A stretch of 64,000 nucleotides of DNA from Paenibacillus albiflavus (lineage in GTDB: Bacteria; Bacillota; Bacilli; Paenibacillales; NBRC-103111): NCBI RefSeq assembly GCF_004344915.1, contig NZ_SKFG01000005.1, positions 1 through 64,000 of the forward strand, in the 5' to 3' direction. The notes beneath the pieces were generated by a model, which saw nothing but the letters and a program-made list of their open reading frames with translations, was not told where the DNA came from and searched no databases. The first letter of the stretch is position 1. Each line of letters opens with the position of its first letter. Positions 8,715-17,472 of this stretch are shown here, one piece after another. The translations under genes were made by a program, and so were the position numbers.

Positions 8715-9428
8715 ATGCTGACTATTAAACATTTTACAAAAAGATATAAAGGTGGCAAAAAGGCTGTAGATGACCTCAACTTGATTGTTGAAGCAGGAGA
8801 TATTTATGGCTTCATTGGGCATAATGGCGCTGGGAAGACGACGACGATTCGCTCGGTTGTGGGTGTGCTTGAATTTGAGGAAGGCGATATCGAAATTAAC
8901 GGCATTTCAGTGAAAAAGGATCCTGTAGCCTGCAAAAAGATTACGGCTTACATTCCTGATAACCCGGATCTCTACGATCATCTTACGGGTATTCAGTATT
9001 TGAATTTTATTAGTGATCTCTACAGCGTATCCAAGTCTGATCGGGAGTCGCTCATTCGTCAATATGGCGATGCGTTTCAAATTACAGCCAATTTAGGAGA
9101 TTTAATCTCCTCGTATTCGCATGGTATGAAGCAGAAGCTGGCGATTATCTCTGCGCTTATTCATCAGCCGAAGCTGTTAGTGTTGGACGAGCCTTTTGTT
9201 GGGCTTGATCCCAAAGCAGCTCATACGCTGAAGACGATTATGGCGGATCTATGCAGCAAAGGCAGCGCGATCTTCTTTTCCACTCATGTTCTAGATGTAG
9301 CAGAGAAGCTCTGCAATAAGATTGCGATCATTAAAGCAGGTAAGCTGCTGAAGCAAGGCAGAACAGAGGATGTTAAAGGCGATAGCAGTCTCGAAGATGT
9401 GTTCTTGGAGTTGATTGATCATGACTAA
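8715..9428 (+). CDS. ABC transporter ATP-binding protein
   Basis: 237 residues, a bare ABC domain. Walker A GHNGAGKT (about residues 35-42), signature SHGMKQKL and Walker B LLVLDEPFVGLDP are intact. It has a strong ribosome site (GGAGAGGTGAAGG). The gene overlaps the following 12-TM permease gene by 8 bp, so they form an exporter pair separate from the lantibiotic-type pair upstream. The substrate is unknown. Confidence 0.87.
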   Translation: MLTIKHFTKRYKGGKKAVDDLNLIVEAGDIYGFIGHNGAGKTTTIRSVVGVLEFEEGDIEINGISVKKDPVACKKITAYIPDNPDLYDHLTGIQYLNFISDLYSVSKSDRESLIRQYGDAFQITANLGDLISSYSHGMKQKLAIISALIHQPKLLVLDEPFVGLDPKAAHTLKTIMADLCSKGSAIFFSTHVLDVAEKLCNKIAIIKAGKLLKQGRTEDVKGDSSLEDVFLELIDHD

Positions 9429-11019
9429 CATCTGGCGGCTTACGAAAATTCAACTGCTTGCTTCGTTTGGCTTGAACAAAGCCTTGCACACACAGGATGA
9501 GAAGGAAAAACGCAAATTGCTCTTGCTAAGCATCGCGATTCTATTTGCGATTATTATGGTTGGCGCTGCATCCTTCGCTTATAGCTGGGGGATCGGGATG
9601 CTCTTCTTTGAACAAATGGAGCTGCTGCTCGCCATTATGATGGCGGTAGCTTGTTTAATTGGATTCTTTACAACCATTTATAAAGCTAGTGGTGTGTTAT
9701 TCAGCTTTAAGGACTATGATTTAGTGATGTCGCTCCCGATACCAACAAGTCATGTTGTCGCAAGCCGTGTTTTGCAGCTTTATGTACTTAATTTATTTTT
9801 TGCTCTAGTGGTGATGGTGCCAGCTGGCGCAGTTTATGCGATCAAAGTGAATCCTGCGGTATCCTATTATCTGTTCTTTATCCTCACGCTTTTCTTTATT
9901 CCGCTTATTCCGCTGATTGCTGCCACCATTATTGGTGCGTTAATCAGCTTTATTTCCTCGCGATTTAAGGGAAGCCGTGCGATTAGCTTAATTTTGACTA
10001 TTGCTGTATTGGTGGTCTTTATTGTTGGCTCATTAAGTATGAGTGGAAGCGGCAATGAACAGATGCTCATCGATATGAGCGTACAATGGGCTGATATGAT
10101 TTATAAGATATATCCACCTGCTGTGATGTATGTAGATGCAGTTTGCTCGTATGATCTCCTAAACCTAGTGTTTTTTATTGGGATTTCAGTCATTGCCTTT
10201 ATCCTGTTTGCGCTTATTCTGGGTACGAGATATAAAGCCATATATACAGGCATGAATACATCGCGTGCAAGCAGCAAGTTTAAAATGAGATCGCTGCAAA
10301 CCTCCTCACCTTTTGTGGCGTTATACAAGAAGGAGTTGCGTCGGTTTTTAAGCTCGTCCTTATATGTACTTAATGTGGGCATCGGGATGATTCTATTGCT
10401 GGTTATGGCCATCGCACTGGTAATCATGGGATCGGATCAGCTTGGACAATTAATCGAAATTCCGGGGTTCGAGACCTACTTAAGCAAATTAGCGCCATTC
10501 GTGGTCTCGATGTTTGTCGTCTTAAGCTGTTCTACAGCATCCTCGATTTCACTGGAAGGCAAAAACATCTGGATAATAAAGAGCTCGCCTGTTTCTAAAC
10601 TGACAATCCTGCTTAGCAAGATTGCGGTGAATTTGACGATAACTGTACCTGTACTAATGATCAGCAGTGTGCTGGTCATGGTAACGCTTCGCACAGGCTG
10701 GGTAGAAAGTTTGTTTCTATTGATACTGCCAATTCTGTATGCCATTTACTCGGCTGCTCTCGGCATCCTGATCAATCTGAAGTTTCCTAACTTAGAGTGG
10801 ACAAGCGAAGTGACGGCTATTAAGCAAAGCGCATCTGTGATGATTACGATGTTAATTGGATTTATTAGTCTAGTTGTTCCAGCCGCTCTTACGATCCTAC
10901 TCTCCAATGTGAACGGGAATCTCGTTCTGTTAGGTATTGGGCTGATTATTATAGCGGTATGCGCTGGTATGTATCGGTATATGAAGACGAATGGGGAGAG
11001 ATTGTTTCAGGGGTTGTAA
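9421..11019 (+). CDS. large ABC exporter permease
   Basis: About 532 residues with roughly 12 membrane helices in two halves and a cytoplasmic linker near residue 280. It lacks a clear Pfam-level signature that I can name beyond general ABC-2-like exporter permeases of Bacillota. The ATG at 9421 is preferred because it overlaps the ATPase stop (ATGACTAA) and has GGAG 10 bp upstream; a TTG at 9415 is the alternative. It works with the ATPase encoded immediately upstream. Transcription is probably stopped at the hairpin inside the IS element 90 bp further on. Confidence 0.82.
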   Translation: MTNIWRLTKIQLLASFGLNKALHTQDEKEKRKLLLLSIAILFAIIMVGAASFAYSWGIGMLFFEQMELLLAIMMAVACLIGFFTTIYKASGVLFSFKDYDLVMSLPIPTSHVVASRVLQLYVLNLFFALVVMVPAGAVYAIKVNPAVSYYLFFILTLFFIPLIPLIAATIIGALISFISSRFKGSRAISLILTIAVLVVFIVGSLSMSGSGNEQMLIDMSVQWADMIYKIYPPAVMYVDAVCSYDLLNLVFFIGISVIAFILFALILGTRYKAIYTGMNTSRASSKFKMRSLQTSSPFVALYKKELRRFLSSSLYVLNVGIGMILLLVMAIALVIMGSDQLGQLIEIPGFETYLSKLAPFVVSMFVVLSCSTASSISLEGKNIWIIKSSPVSKLTILLSKIAVNLTITVPVLMISSVLVMVTLRTGWVESLFLLILPILYAIYSAALGILINLKFPNLEWTSEVTAIKQSASVMITMLIGFISLVVPAALTILLSNVNGNLVLLGIGLIIIAVCAGMYRYMKTNGERLFQGL

Positions 11020-11106
11020 AAGAAGCCTAGTAGCTGGGAAAGAACATCAGAGATGGCAATGTCATTAAGTTAACTCGAAAAAAAGACCGGGGATAAAAAT
11101 GAACCG

Positions 11107-11144
11107 AAACGGCATGGGAAATAGCCCTGTGCCGTTTGCTTTTT
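11107..11144 (+). terminator. inward terminator, left IS end
   Basis: AAACGGCA-GGG pairs with CCC-TGCCGTTT (11107-11118 with 11125-11137), followed by GCTTTTT. It would stop transcription arriving from the ABC operon before it runs antisense through the transposase. Confidence 0.7.
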
Positions 11145-11272
11145 GGTGCAAGCAAGGAAAAAAGCATACAGCAAACAAAGCGGGTGGAATATCCTATTCA
11201 TGTGAAACGAATTTATGCTACTCTATAGACGAAGCTAACAGCTGATTTATAACGGATTTTGCGCGTATTCTT

Positions 11273-12535
11273 CTACCCTGGGCGAATGGGTTGAATCGGC
11301 AAAATATTTTTGCGAATCAGCGCTTTAATATCGGGCGGGGGTTCTTCGTCCCGTGAGCGCAGGAAATGTCTACAAACGTGAACGGCGACCGTGAAGTTGA
11401 CTTGGTATTGATGCCGTTTATCCATTTGGGAAATGATTACGTGTGAGGTAATCATTTCAGCGAAATTGTGCAGGATCATTCTTGCGAAAATCTCTTGGAT
11501 GATGGACTCTTGTCTCTTTGCGTGAAAATTCGTCAGACCGACGGTGTATTTTAATGCCCTGAAAGAGGTTTCAATGTCCCATCGCATGTTATGGTGGGAA
11601 ATCAGCGGCAGAAAGATTCGTAATGACGGTTTCATAAGCGCCATTAGGCAGGACGAAACGAACAGCCCGAAAGGAAATCGGGTAAAATAAGCTCTCATGC
11701 AAATCCAAAAAATCAAATGTAGAAGTGGGAGGGACGAACTTGTAAACCTCGGGATGAGCCTTGACCTCTTTGGCTTGTTTTTTGGTGAGTATCAGATGAA
11801 CGTCAATATCAAAGTCTCCAATAGAGGGCAAACGCAAGCCCGAAAGAATACCATTGGAATCCAAATCCTTTACTCGTATGACGTAGTTCCACCCTTTGCG
11901 TTCAATATGCGCGAAATTGTTGTAACTTTCATAACCTCTATCGGCAGTAACAATGGTTTTGCCTTTGATGGGGGAGCGGTCAACCATGGCAGTCAACGCC
12001 TTTCTTTACACAACCTTCGCTGCTGAACAATGGCATAGACGTAAAGTCTGTTGCAGAGGTCATAGGCTGCGTTCAAATGCAGAAGGTTATAGCCTTTCGT
12101 GTTCAGTTGCGATATGCAAATCCGAACCGTCAACGGCAAGTAATCGATACCCTCGGTAGCACTTAATATCCGTATACGATTGTGTAAATTCGTGAAACAA
12201 GAATTCCACAGCAGACTGCAGGATTTTATTCCTCTGCTGGACAAAAGCAGAAGTGGTTGCAGTGTTTACGTCATAGCCTGCGATTCCAAGAGTTCCTTAT
12301 ATATGCTGTTGCCGCCCATTGAGATCAGGAGTTGCATAACCGTTTCAAAGGGCAGCTTTTTCTTTCGGGTAAAATCTTTATTAGGGAGGGCTTTTGCCAT
12401 AAGTGCTGGTGCGGCTGACATTTCTCGTATAGGGGATGTCTGCGTTTCTTTTAGTGAATTCGCGTACTCTTTCTTTGGTGTAACCTCCTCGTTTTTCAAG
12501 GGGCTTTGCCACACATTTTTCCATCTATTTGTCAA
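11273..12535 (-). pseudogene. IS4-family transposase, multiply frameshifted
   Basis: Read from 12535 down, the transposase is spread over at least five frame segments: an N-terminal piece (12535-12290); a piece with the first catalytic Asp, LLAVDGSDL (near 12140); a piece NTKGYNLLHLNAAYDLC (near 12080); a piece with the second Asp, TADRGYES (near 11940); and a C-terminal piece with the YREK-type motif MRWDIETSFRALK (near 11570). These are the DDE residues expected for IS4. Frameshifts near 12290, 12115, 12000 and 11600 make the gene non-functional. Confidence 0.88.
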
Positions 12536-12552
12536 GTTCTATTTCTATTTTT

Positions 12553-12593
12553 ACAAAAAAAGAGCGGGTTATCTTTTACGATAACCTGCTCTT
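12553..12593 (-). terminator. inward terminator, right IS end
   Basis: On the minus strand a 14-bp stem (12580-12593 with 12560-12573, one G-T pair) is followed by a run of seven T. It lies between the right inverted repeat and the transposase start and so blocks read-through from the flanking A/T-rich operon. Confidence 0.8.
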
Positions 12594-12814
12594 GTTCTTG
12601 ATTTTTTAACTTAATGACATTGATAGTCCGCCCCTCTTTGCTATTTCCGCCAATACATCTCCGATTTAATTATCATTCCGCACTAACATTGAACAGCACT
12701 CTACATGTGTCCTTATAAAAGTTGTAGACGTTTATGGTGATGCAGAGAGGGGTCAGTATTTTGAGTTTTAGGTTGGTTAGTGTTTACATTATACATGTGA
12801 TAAATAGTATTTCG

Positions 12815-13141
12815 TTAAATCCTGTCGGAAGGTTTATTAGATAGATCTATACTTTTATCTTTATCCGATCTAAAAAATTCGTAATTTTCAATAATTTTAA
12901 ATAAAAAGTAACCCCCCATTAATAAAATAATAGCACCAGTCCATTTATATGAATTAATAAATGCATCACATAATAACAGATATTTAGAAGGCTCGGTCTC
13001 CCCACCAAGCTTTAGTTTTATGTAATTATTAGCCGCACTATTACCCCAGTTCACAGAATTAAGTAAAATTATACAACCTAGAAATGTAGTAGTTCCAAAA
13101 AATAAGATAGAACATAATTGATTTTTTTTCTTAATATCCAT
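12815..13141 (-). CDS. small two-helix membrane protein, unknown
   Basis: 108 residues with two hydrophobic helices (about 10-28 and 68-86), a Lys-rich N-terminus and a polar C-terminal tail. No family is recognised. It is the last gene of a three-gene minus-strand set (secreted protein, anchored protein, this protein) of markedly low G+C located between IS debris. By position it could be an accessory or immunity-like membrane partner of the secreted protein, but there is no motif to support a role. Confidence 0.65.
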   Translation of the reverse strand: MDIKKKNQLCSILFFGTTTFLGCIILLNSVNWGNSAANNYIKLKLGGETEPSKYLLLCDAFINSYKWTGAIILLMGGYFLFKIIENYEFFRSDKDKSIDLSNKPSDRI

Positions 13142-13219
13142 TATCTGGCTCCTATTTCATTTTACTTTTAGAATAAAAATCTCAAAATTTCTCATTCAGT
13201 AACCATCACAAATTACTAG

Positions 13220-14005
13220 CTAATCTAATAATTCTTGAAGATATTGAGGCGATGGATCAAGTGCCATGATTTGATTCGATAGAGTGTATTTTAAATCGTC
13301 TATTATTAGAGTAGGCTTAAATGAATATAGATAGTCTAAGTCTGTTTTAACCATTAATTCAATCGATAATGTTGAATTGGACTCTAACATCCTCGGAAAT
13401 TGTATGGAATTTTTAGATATAACAAACTTTTCAGGAACCATTATATCAGATATCTCAAAATTATGATTTGTTTTGTTTTTTAATACAACTTCATATTTAA
13501 AATACTGTGAGGGTACTTCTGTAACAATAAAAGGGATAAATGATTTAATCTCGATATCATTTTTCAACTTATTTGATGATATTATTTCACCATTAAAAAT
13601 AACAATATTCTTTTCATAAACTTGATTATTTATTTTAAAATGTATCATTAATTCATTATTCTTAAGTATCATTGGATTTTTAAAAGAAACTAACAAATTA
13701 AGAGTATATTGATTATAATGTTCACTTTTTTGCCCAATTGAAACTTCATGTTTAACTACATTGAGGATGTCATCTAAATTTGTTCTCAACTCATACTGCT
13801 CAATATCTAGATTGTTTTTTTTTGAATAAAAAGGTATAGATATGAACATCTCCTCATCTTGATGTGCAATAATATTATAGTGCCATGTTGGTAAAAACCT
13901 AACTTGTGTATCTCTTTGGACAATATTAATATTGGAAGTTATTATTAAGATAGTAGCAGTACCAATTAATAGAAATACAACGTATTTGATTTTTTTTATT
14001 ATCAT
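13220..14005 (-). CDS. membrane-anchored extracellular protein, unknown
   Basis: About 261 residues starting at ATG 14005 (GGAGG just upstream; the TTG at 14020 precedes the ribosome site). One N-terminal helix, residues 2-24, is followed by a beta-rich, Asn/Ile-rich domain with no recognised family, apparently exported and tethered. Base composition and codon use are strongly A/T-biased compared with flanking genes. It is the middle gene of the unknown three-gene cassette. Confidence 0.7.
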   Translation of the reverse strand: MIIKKIKYVVFLLIGTATILIITSNINIVQRDTQVRFLPTWHYNIIAHQDEEMFISIPFYSKKNNLDIEQYELRTNLDDILNVVKHEVSIGQKSEHYNQYTLNLLVSFKNPMILKNNELMIHFKINNQVYEKNIVIFNGEIISSNKLKNDIEIKSFIPFIVTEVPSQYFKYEVVLKNKTNHNFEISDIMVPEKFVISKNSIQFPRMLESNSTLSIELMVKTDLDYLYSFKPTLIIDDLKYTLSNQIMALDPSPQYLQELLD

Positions 14006-14088
14006 AGCCCCTCCGTACAATATCCTACCAACAATGAATATTTGAAAGATTAGTGTGCAAGTAACAGTTATATGAATAGAAAGAGTTC

Positions 14089-14116
14089 GAGATCAGAGGG
14101 TGTGCCCTCTGATCTC
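14089..14116. terminator. perfect 12-bp hairpin between cassette genes
   Basis: GAGATCAGAGGG and CCCTCTGATCTC flank a TGTG loop. It lies just past the 3' end of the secreted-protein gene. No T-run follows on the minus strand, so it may be an mRNA-stabilising or attenuating hairpin rather than a full terminator. Confidence 0.55.
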
Positions 14117-14136
14117 TTTAATATTTCAAAATGTGA

Positions 14137-14673
14137 CTATACTACTCTATAAATAAATCCTCTAAAATGTCTTGGTGTTAAGGTAGCCTCATCCCCTGTA
14201 TAGGAGCAGCCAATTGGAATTGAAGTAGAGCATACTTTCAATCTTTGAAATAGTTCTTGTTTGTAATAAAAATGCTGGTATTCTATCGTTTTGTATTCAT
14301 CATTTTTTTTAAAAGGATAAACATATGCTGTTGTTGTCGATTCAGTTCGACTAAATGAATATCCAAAAGCTGCCTCTGCTGCTCCAATAGATACTTTTAA
14401 TGAACCTGTATAACCTTCATTCATTCCTACTGATTTTGAACAATTCAATGATGCCCCCTCTGCATAGTAACCAGCAACGCAAAATGTCCAAGGTCCATAA
14501 TCAATGTATAGTTCACCGTGATCGTAAACTTCCCAAGTATAAATATTTATGTAAGGGGTTATTTCTGATTCGCTTGCGCTAGACTCGGTACCGCTTAGAG
14601 GTGAAGCAAATGCTAATGTATTTACTGAGATGAACATCAGTAGTGCAGAAAAAAACAAAAATAGCTTTTTCAT
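14137..14673 (-). CDS. secreted Ser/Thr-rich beta protein, unknown
   Basis: About 178 residues from ATG 14673, with AGAGGA nine bases upstream; an upstream ATG at 14691 overlaps that site. A clear Sec signal peptide (KKLFLFFSALLMF...LAFA) is predicted to be cut near residue 23. The mature part has four cysteines and an alternating Ser/Thr-rich stretch (SLKVSIGAAEAAFGYSFSR) followed by aromatic-rich strands. This pattern is vaguely like beta-pore-forming or jelly-roll secreted proteins, but I cannot assign a family. It is the first gene of the A/T-rich cassette. Confidence 0.7.
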   Translation of the reverse strand: MKKLFLFFSALLMFISVNTLAFASPLSGTESSASESEITPYINIYTWEVYDHGELYIDYGPWTFCVAGYYAEGASLNCSKSVGMNEGYTGSLKVSIGAAEAAFGYSFSRTESTTTAYVYPFKKNDEYKTIEYQHFYYKQELFQRLKVCSTSIPIGCSYTGDEATLTPRHFRGFIYRVV

Positions 14674-14697
14674 AGATATCTTTCCTCTCATTTTTTA

Positions 14698-14763
14698 TTT
14701 AATCCCAATAAAGTATTTATATAAATATATTATATCTAAAATATTACCTTTATTTGGGATTAA
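14698..14763 (-). promoter_or_regulatory. inverted repeat bracketing the cassette promoter
   Basis: TTTAATCCCAATAAAG (14698-14713) and CTTTATTTGGGATTAA (14748-14763) are inverted copies with a 1-nt length difference. On the minus strand a TATAAT -10 lies between them. The arrangement suggests operator half-sites around the promoter of the secreted-protein gene. Confidence 0.45.
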
Positions 14764-14829
14764 AATCATATTAACACTATTGTTCTAATATGTCACTAAA
14801 ATTTTAAAAATTTCCTTATTTAAAAAATA

Positions 14830-15225
14830 GAGGACTACTTCACCGTCGTGTTAGCGAATGTACAACGCATCAAGAAGAATATCCCTGGTCGTAAGACAGA
14901 CGTTTGCGACGCCGAATGGATCGCAAAGTTGCTTCGAGTCGGACTTATTGAATCAAGCTTTATACCATCTGAGGATTTAAGAGAGCTTTGTGACCTTTGC
15001 CGACTTCGAAAAAAACGAATTGGCTCTTTAACGGTGGAGAAGAATCGTATCTAGAAGTATCTCGAGGCAGGAAACATCAAGCTTGGTAGTGTCATCTCCG
15101 ATATATTTGGCGTATTTAGGTGCAACTTGTTGCGACACTTAATCGAGCAAGGTTATGTGGATAATGTCGAAGTAAGCGTCAAAGGCTCGATTAAGAAAAG
15201 AAGGGCAGCTGTTACCGAAAGCTAA
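14830..15225 (+). pseudogene. IS110-family transposase fragment
   Basis: An in-frame stretch (EDYFTVVLANVQRIKK, PGRKTDVCDAEWIAKLL, RELCDLCRLRKKRI) matches the N-terminal RNase-H-like (DEDD) half of IS110 transposases, including the KTDxxDAxWIA motif. The start is missing, codon 15052-15054 is a stop, and the frame ends after about 130 codons. It is a remnant closing the A/T-rich cassette opposite the IS4 copy and abuts the kinase gene tail-to-tail. Confidence 0.85.
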
Positions 15226-16112
15226 GACTCTCTGCTTTTTTTGAGTTTGAGTTGTAGGTAGAAAAATTCAGGATCTGTCTTGATTGTAATCTCACCATCC
15301 ATGGCTTTTACCAGTTCTTTGACGATAGAAAGCCCTAGACCTGTGTTTTTGTTGGATCGTGAAGGGTCTTCGGTGACAAAGCGTTGATACAGCCTATCGG
15401 CATTCTCGATTGAAGCGGCTATACCGTTGGTAAATTGAATGATGAGCTGATCTTGTTGTGCTTCTAGCGAGATCAGTACCTTGCGATAGCCATATTTTAG
15501 AATATTACCTAGAATATTTTGGAAAATTCTCTGCAGAATTGTTTCATCTGTGATGATAGATTGCTGTTCCTGAATATGAATTTCTAGGGACAGGTGTTTC
15601 TTGTGCAATTCATCATAATAGGTAAACAAGTATTGGGTTAATAACTCAGAGACATCTATTTTGCGGAACTCAGGGGTTAGCATTTTTTCTTGAATCAGAT
15701 TGTATTCCATAAGGTAATGAAGATAATGAGAGATCGAGTTCAAGCTGCTATCGATCTTCTGAATCATGGCGTGATGCTGTGATAGCTTAGGATCCTGTAA
15801 AAGAATCTGTGTATACCCTGACGATACAGTCAAAGGTGTCTTGAGATCATGCGTGAGATTGGTGATTACCTCCTGCATTTGTTTATCCTTATGGTATCTT
15901 TCTTGGTTGTAGATTTTATTTTGCTTAATTAATCGATTATTACTGTCTAGTAATCTTCTAATAATTCCATTCTTGGAAGTAGAGGTTAATTCTGCATTTG
16001 TATCTTTTGAGACAATATAGTCAAGCTGCTGGATGATTTTCTTCAAGTCTAGAAGAATTAAGCCCAAATAGGCAAGCACAGCAATGAGCAGGATACTAAG
16101 TAGCCACAGAAT
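15222..16112 (-). CDS. sensor histidine kinase (peptide-antibiotic sensing type)
   Basis: About 296 residues with one N-terminal membrane helix, a short linker, HisKA with NLTHDLKTPLTV (the phospho-acceptor His), an N-box in the NILGNILKYG region and a G-box NTGLGLSI. This small architecture without an extracellular sensor is typical of kinases linked to lantibiotic or bacitracin exporters. No ATG, GTG or TTG start fits: the first ATG in frame (16187) lies 74 bp inside the regulator gene without a ribosome site. GGAGGGGG at 16121-16128 points to ATT 16112 or CTG 16109. Confidence 0.85.
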   Translation of the reverse strand: MLWLLSILLIAVLAYLGLILLDLKKIIQQLDYIVSKDTNAELTSTSKNGIIRRLLDSNNRLIKQNKIYNQERYHKDKQMQEVITNLTHDLKTPLTVSSGYTQILLQDPKLSQHHAMIQKIDSSLNSISHYLHYLMEYNLIQEKMLTPEFRKIDVSELLTQYLFTYYDELHKKHLSLEIHIQEQQSIITDETILQRIFQNILGNILKYGYRKVLISLEAQQDQLIIQFTNGIAASIENADRLYQRFVTEDPSRSNKNTGLGLSIVKELVKAMDGEITIKTDPEFFYLQLKLKKSRES

Positions 16113-16113
16113 G

Positions 16114-16815
16114 TTACTCGCCCCCTCCAGCCAAACGAATGCCGAGGCCCCAGATCGTCTCGATATACTCGGTGTCCGGATCGGCATCTTTTAATTTTTT
16201 TCTTAGGGTACTGATATGTACGTTGATTGTGTTCTCTCCGCCAAAGTAATCATTCTCCCAAATCGTCTGATAGAGATTGGCTTTGGAATAGATTTTTTTA
16301 GGGTGGAGCAGCAATAACTCTAGCAGCTTGTACTCTTTATGAGATACTTGTATATCCTGGTTATGTACTAATACCTTATATTCTTCCCTAATCAAGGTTA
16401 GATTGTGATAAGAGAGCTCATCACCAGGCTCCGTTAATAGAGCGGTATTACGTAGCTGAACTTCAATTCTAGCTTCAAGCTCCTCTACATGAAAAGGTTT
16501 GGTAATGTAGTCATTGGCACCTTTTCTTAATAGATTCACTGTTTTACTTTTATCATTCAATGCCGTGATAATGATGATGGGAACATGGGAAGTTCGGCGA
16601 ACCATCTCTAATACACTTTCGCCTGTCACCCCAGGCAACATCAGGTCGAGAAGGATTAAGTCGTATTTGTTTTTGCTTATTTGCATAAGCGCTTCAGTTC
16701 CTGAATTCGCCGTGTCCAATTGGTATCGATTGGTAAATAAATGGGCAAGAAGTTCGCAAATATTCTGATCATCTTCAATAAGCAGGATATGTTTCATCGT
16801 TGACCTCGAATTCAT
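16114..16815 (-). CDS. OmpR-family response regulator
   Basis: About 227-233 residues. A receiver domain has the acidic pair EDD near the start, phospho-acceptor DLMLPG and the conserved Lys in ITKPF. A winged-helix DNA-binding domain ends in YIETIWGLGIRL. The start is either 16815, with AAGGAG 13 bp away, or ATG 16797, which places MKHILLIEDD first with GAGG in front. It is coupled to the kinase gene, whose ribosome site lies in its last codons. It is a candidate regulator for the TTAAGA-box exporter at 6.9-8.6 kb. Confidence 0.9.
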   Translation of the reverse strand: MNSRSTMKHILLIEDDQNICELLAHLFTNRYQLDTANSGTEALMQISKNKYDLILLDLMLPGVTGESVLEMVRRTSHVPIIIITALNDKSKTVNLLRKGANDYITKPFHVEELEARIEVQLRNTALLTEPGDELSYHNLTLIREEYKVLVHNQDIQVSHKEYKLLELLLLHPKKIYSKANLYQTIWENDYFGGENTINVHISTLRKKLKDADPDTEYIETIWGLGIRLAGGGE

Positions 16816-16882
16816 GGATGTCGTTTATCTCTCCTTATTAGTTATATCATAAATAGTAGAATGAAGAATGGTCAAAAGAGCA

Positions 16883-16911
16883 CAAAACACCGACAAGTTG
16901 TCAGTGTTTTG
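16883..16911. other. stem-loop between divergent genes
   Basis: CAAAACAC-GAC pairs with GTC-GTGTTTTG with one bulge. It lies between the response-regulator gene and the MarR promoter; it may be an operator or a weak terminator. Confidence 0.35.
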
Positions 16912-16936
16912 TATCCTTTCAAGTTATACAAGGTTT

Positions 16937-16981
16937 TTGACAAAAGGTAACTGGTTACATAAAATAAAGGTAACTAGTTAC
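16937..16981 (+). promoter_or_regulatory. marR promoter with two GTAAC-GTTAC operators
   Basis: TTGACA (16937-16942), a 17-bp spacer and TAAAAT (16960-16965) form a strong promoter. GTAACTGGTTAC (16947-16958) fills the spacer and GTAACTAGTTAC (16970-16981) covers the start region; the centres are 23 bp apart. Paired palindromes in these positions are typical of MarR autorepression. Confidence 0.8.
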
Positions 16982-17007
16982 TTTTATGAGTTTGGAGGTG
17001 TTATATA

Positions 17008-17472
17008 TTGAATGAAGTAGAAAAAAAGGCATATATCTTTGGTGGTATTCTGACTTTGGCAAATCGATTGCAGGTTCTGGGCGACAAGTTGGATGAGAAT
17101 GTGACGCTAAAACAATGGTTGCTTATCGCCATTATTTCAAAGCATGGACGACCATCTCCGACAATAAGCGAGGTGGCTGAAATGATTGGAAACTCCAGAC
17201 AGAATGTTAAGAAAATGGCCCTTATACTTGAGAAACGAGGCTTTGTTTCATTAATAAAAGATGATCAGGATGCGAGAATCTATAGAATTCACCTTACACC
17301 CAAATGTATAGCTTATTTCGAGAGTAGAAGCGATAAAGAGATTCAATTTATGAATGCACTGTTTGATACATTTGATGAAAATTTGACGAGTGGACTATAC
17401 GAGGGAGTCATAAAGTTAGCTTACAACATTACCAGAATGGAGAATACTCATGATGAAGAAGAGAGGGGTTAA
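17008..17472 (+). CDS. MarR-family transcriptional regulator
   Basis: 154 residues. The winged helix-turn-helix covers about residues 30-105 (LTLKQWLLIAIIS...SEVAEMIGNSRQNVKKMALILEKRGFV...RIYRIHLT), with helical dimerisation ends. A TTG start with GGAGGTG nine bases upstream is the only fitting one. It lies directly behind two matching palindromes and overlaps the next gene by 23 bp, so it most likely represses its own two-gene operon until a ligand binds. Confidence 0.88.
   Translation: MNEVEKKAYIFGGILTLANRLQVLGDKLDENVTLKQWLLIAIISKHGRPSPTISEVAEMIGNSRQNVKKMALILEKRGFVSLIKDDQDARIYRIHLTPKCIAYFESRSDKEIQFMNALFDTFDENLTSGLYEGVIKLAYNITRMENTHDEEERG

Larger units (their letters stand above)
11057..12622 (-). 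mobile_element. degenerate IS4-family insertion sequence
   Basis: A 1.57-kb element bounded by perfect 17-bp terminal inverted repeats: CAATGTCATTAAGTTAA (11057-11073) and its complement (12606-12622). It contains a single, badly frameshifted IS4-type transposase gene on the minus strand. No target-site duplication is visible, which together with the broken gene indicates an old insertion or later rearrangement. Each end carries a hairpin-terminator oriented inwards. Confidence 0.85.
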
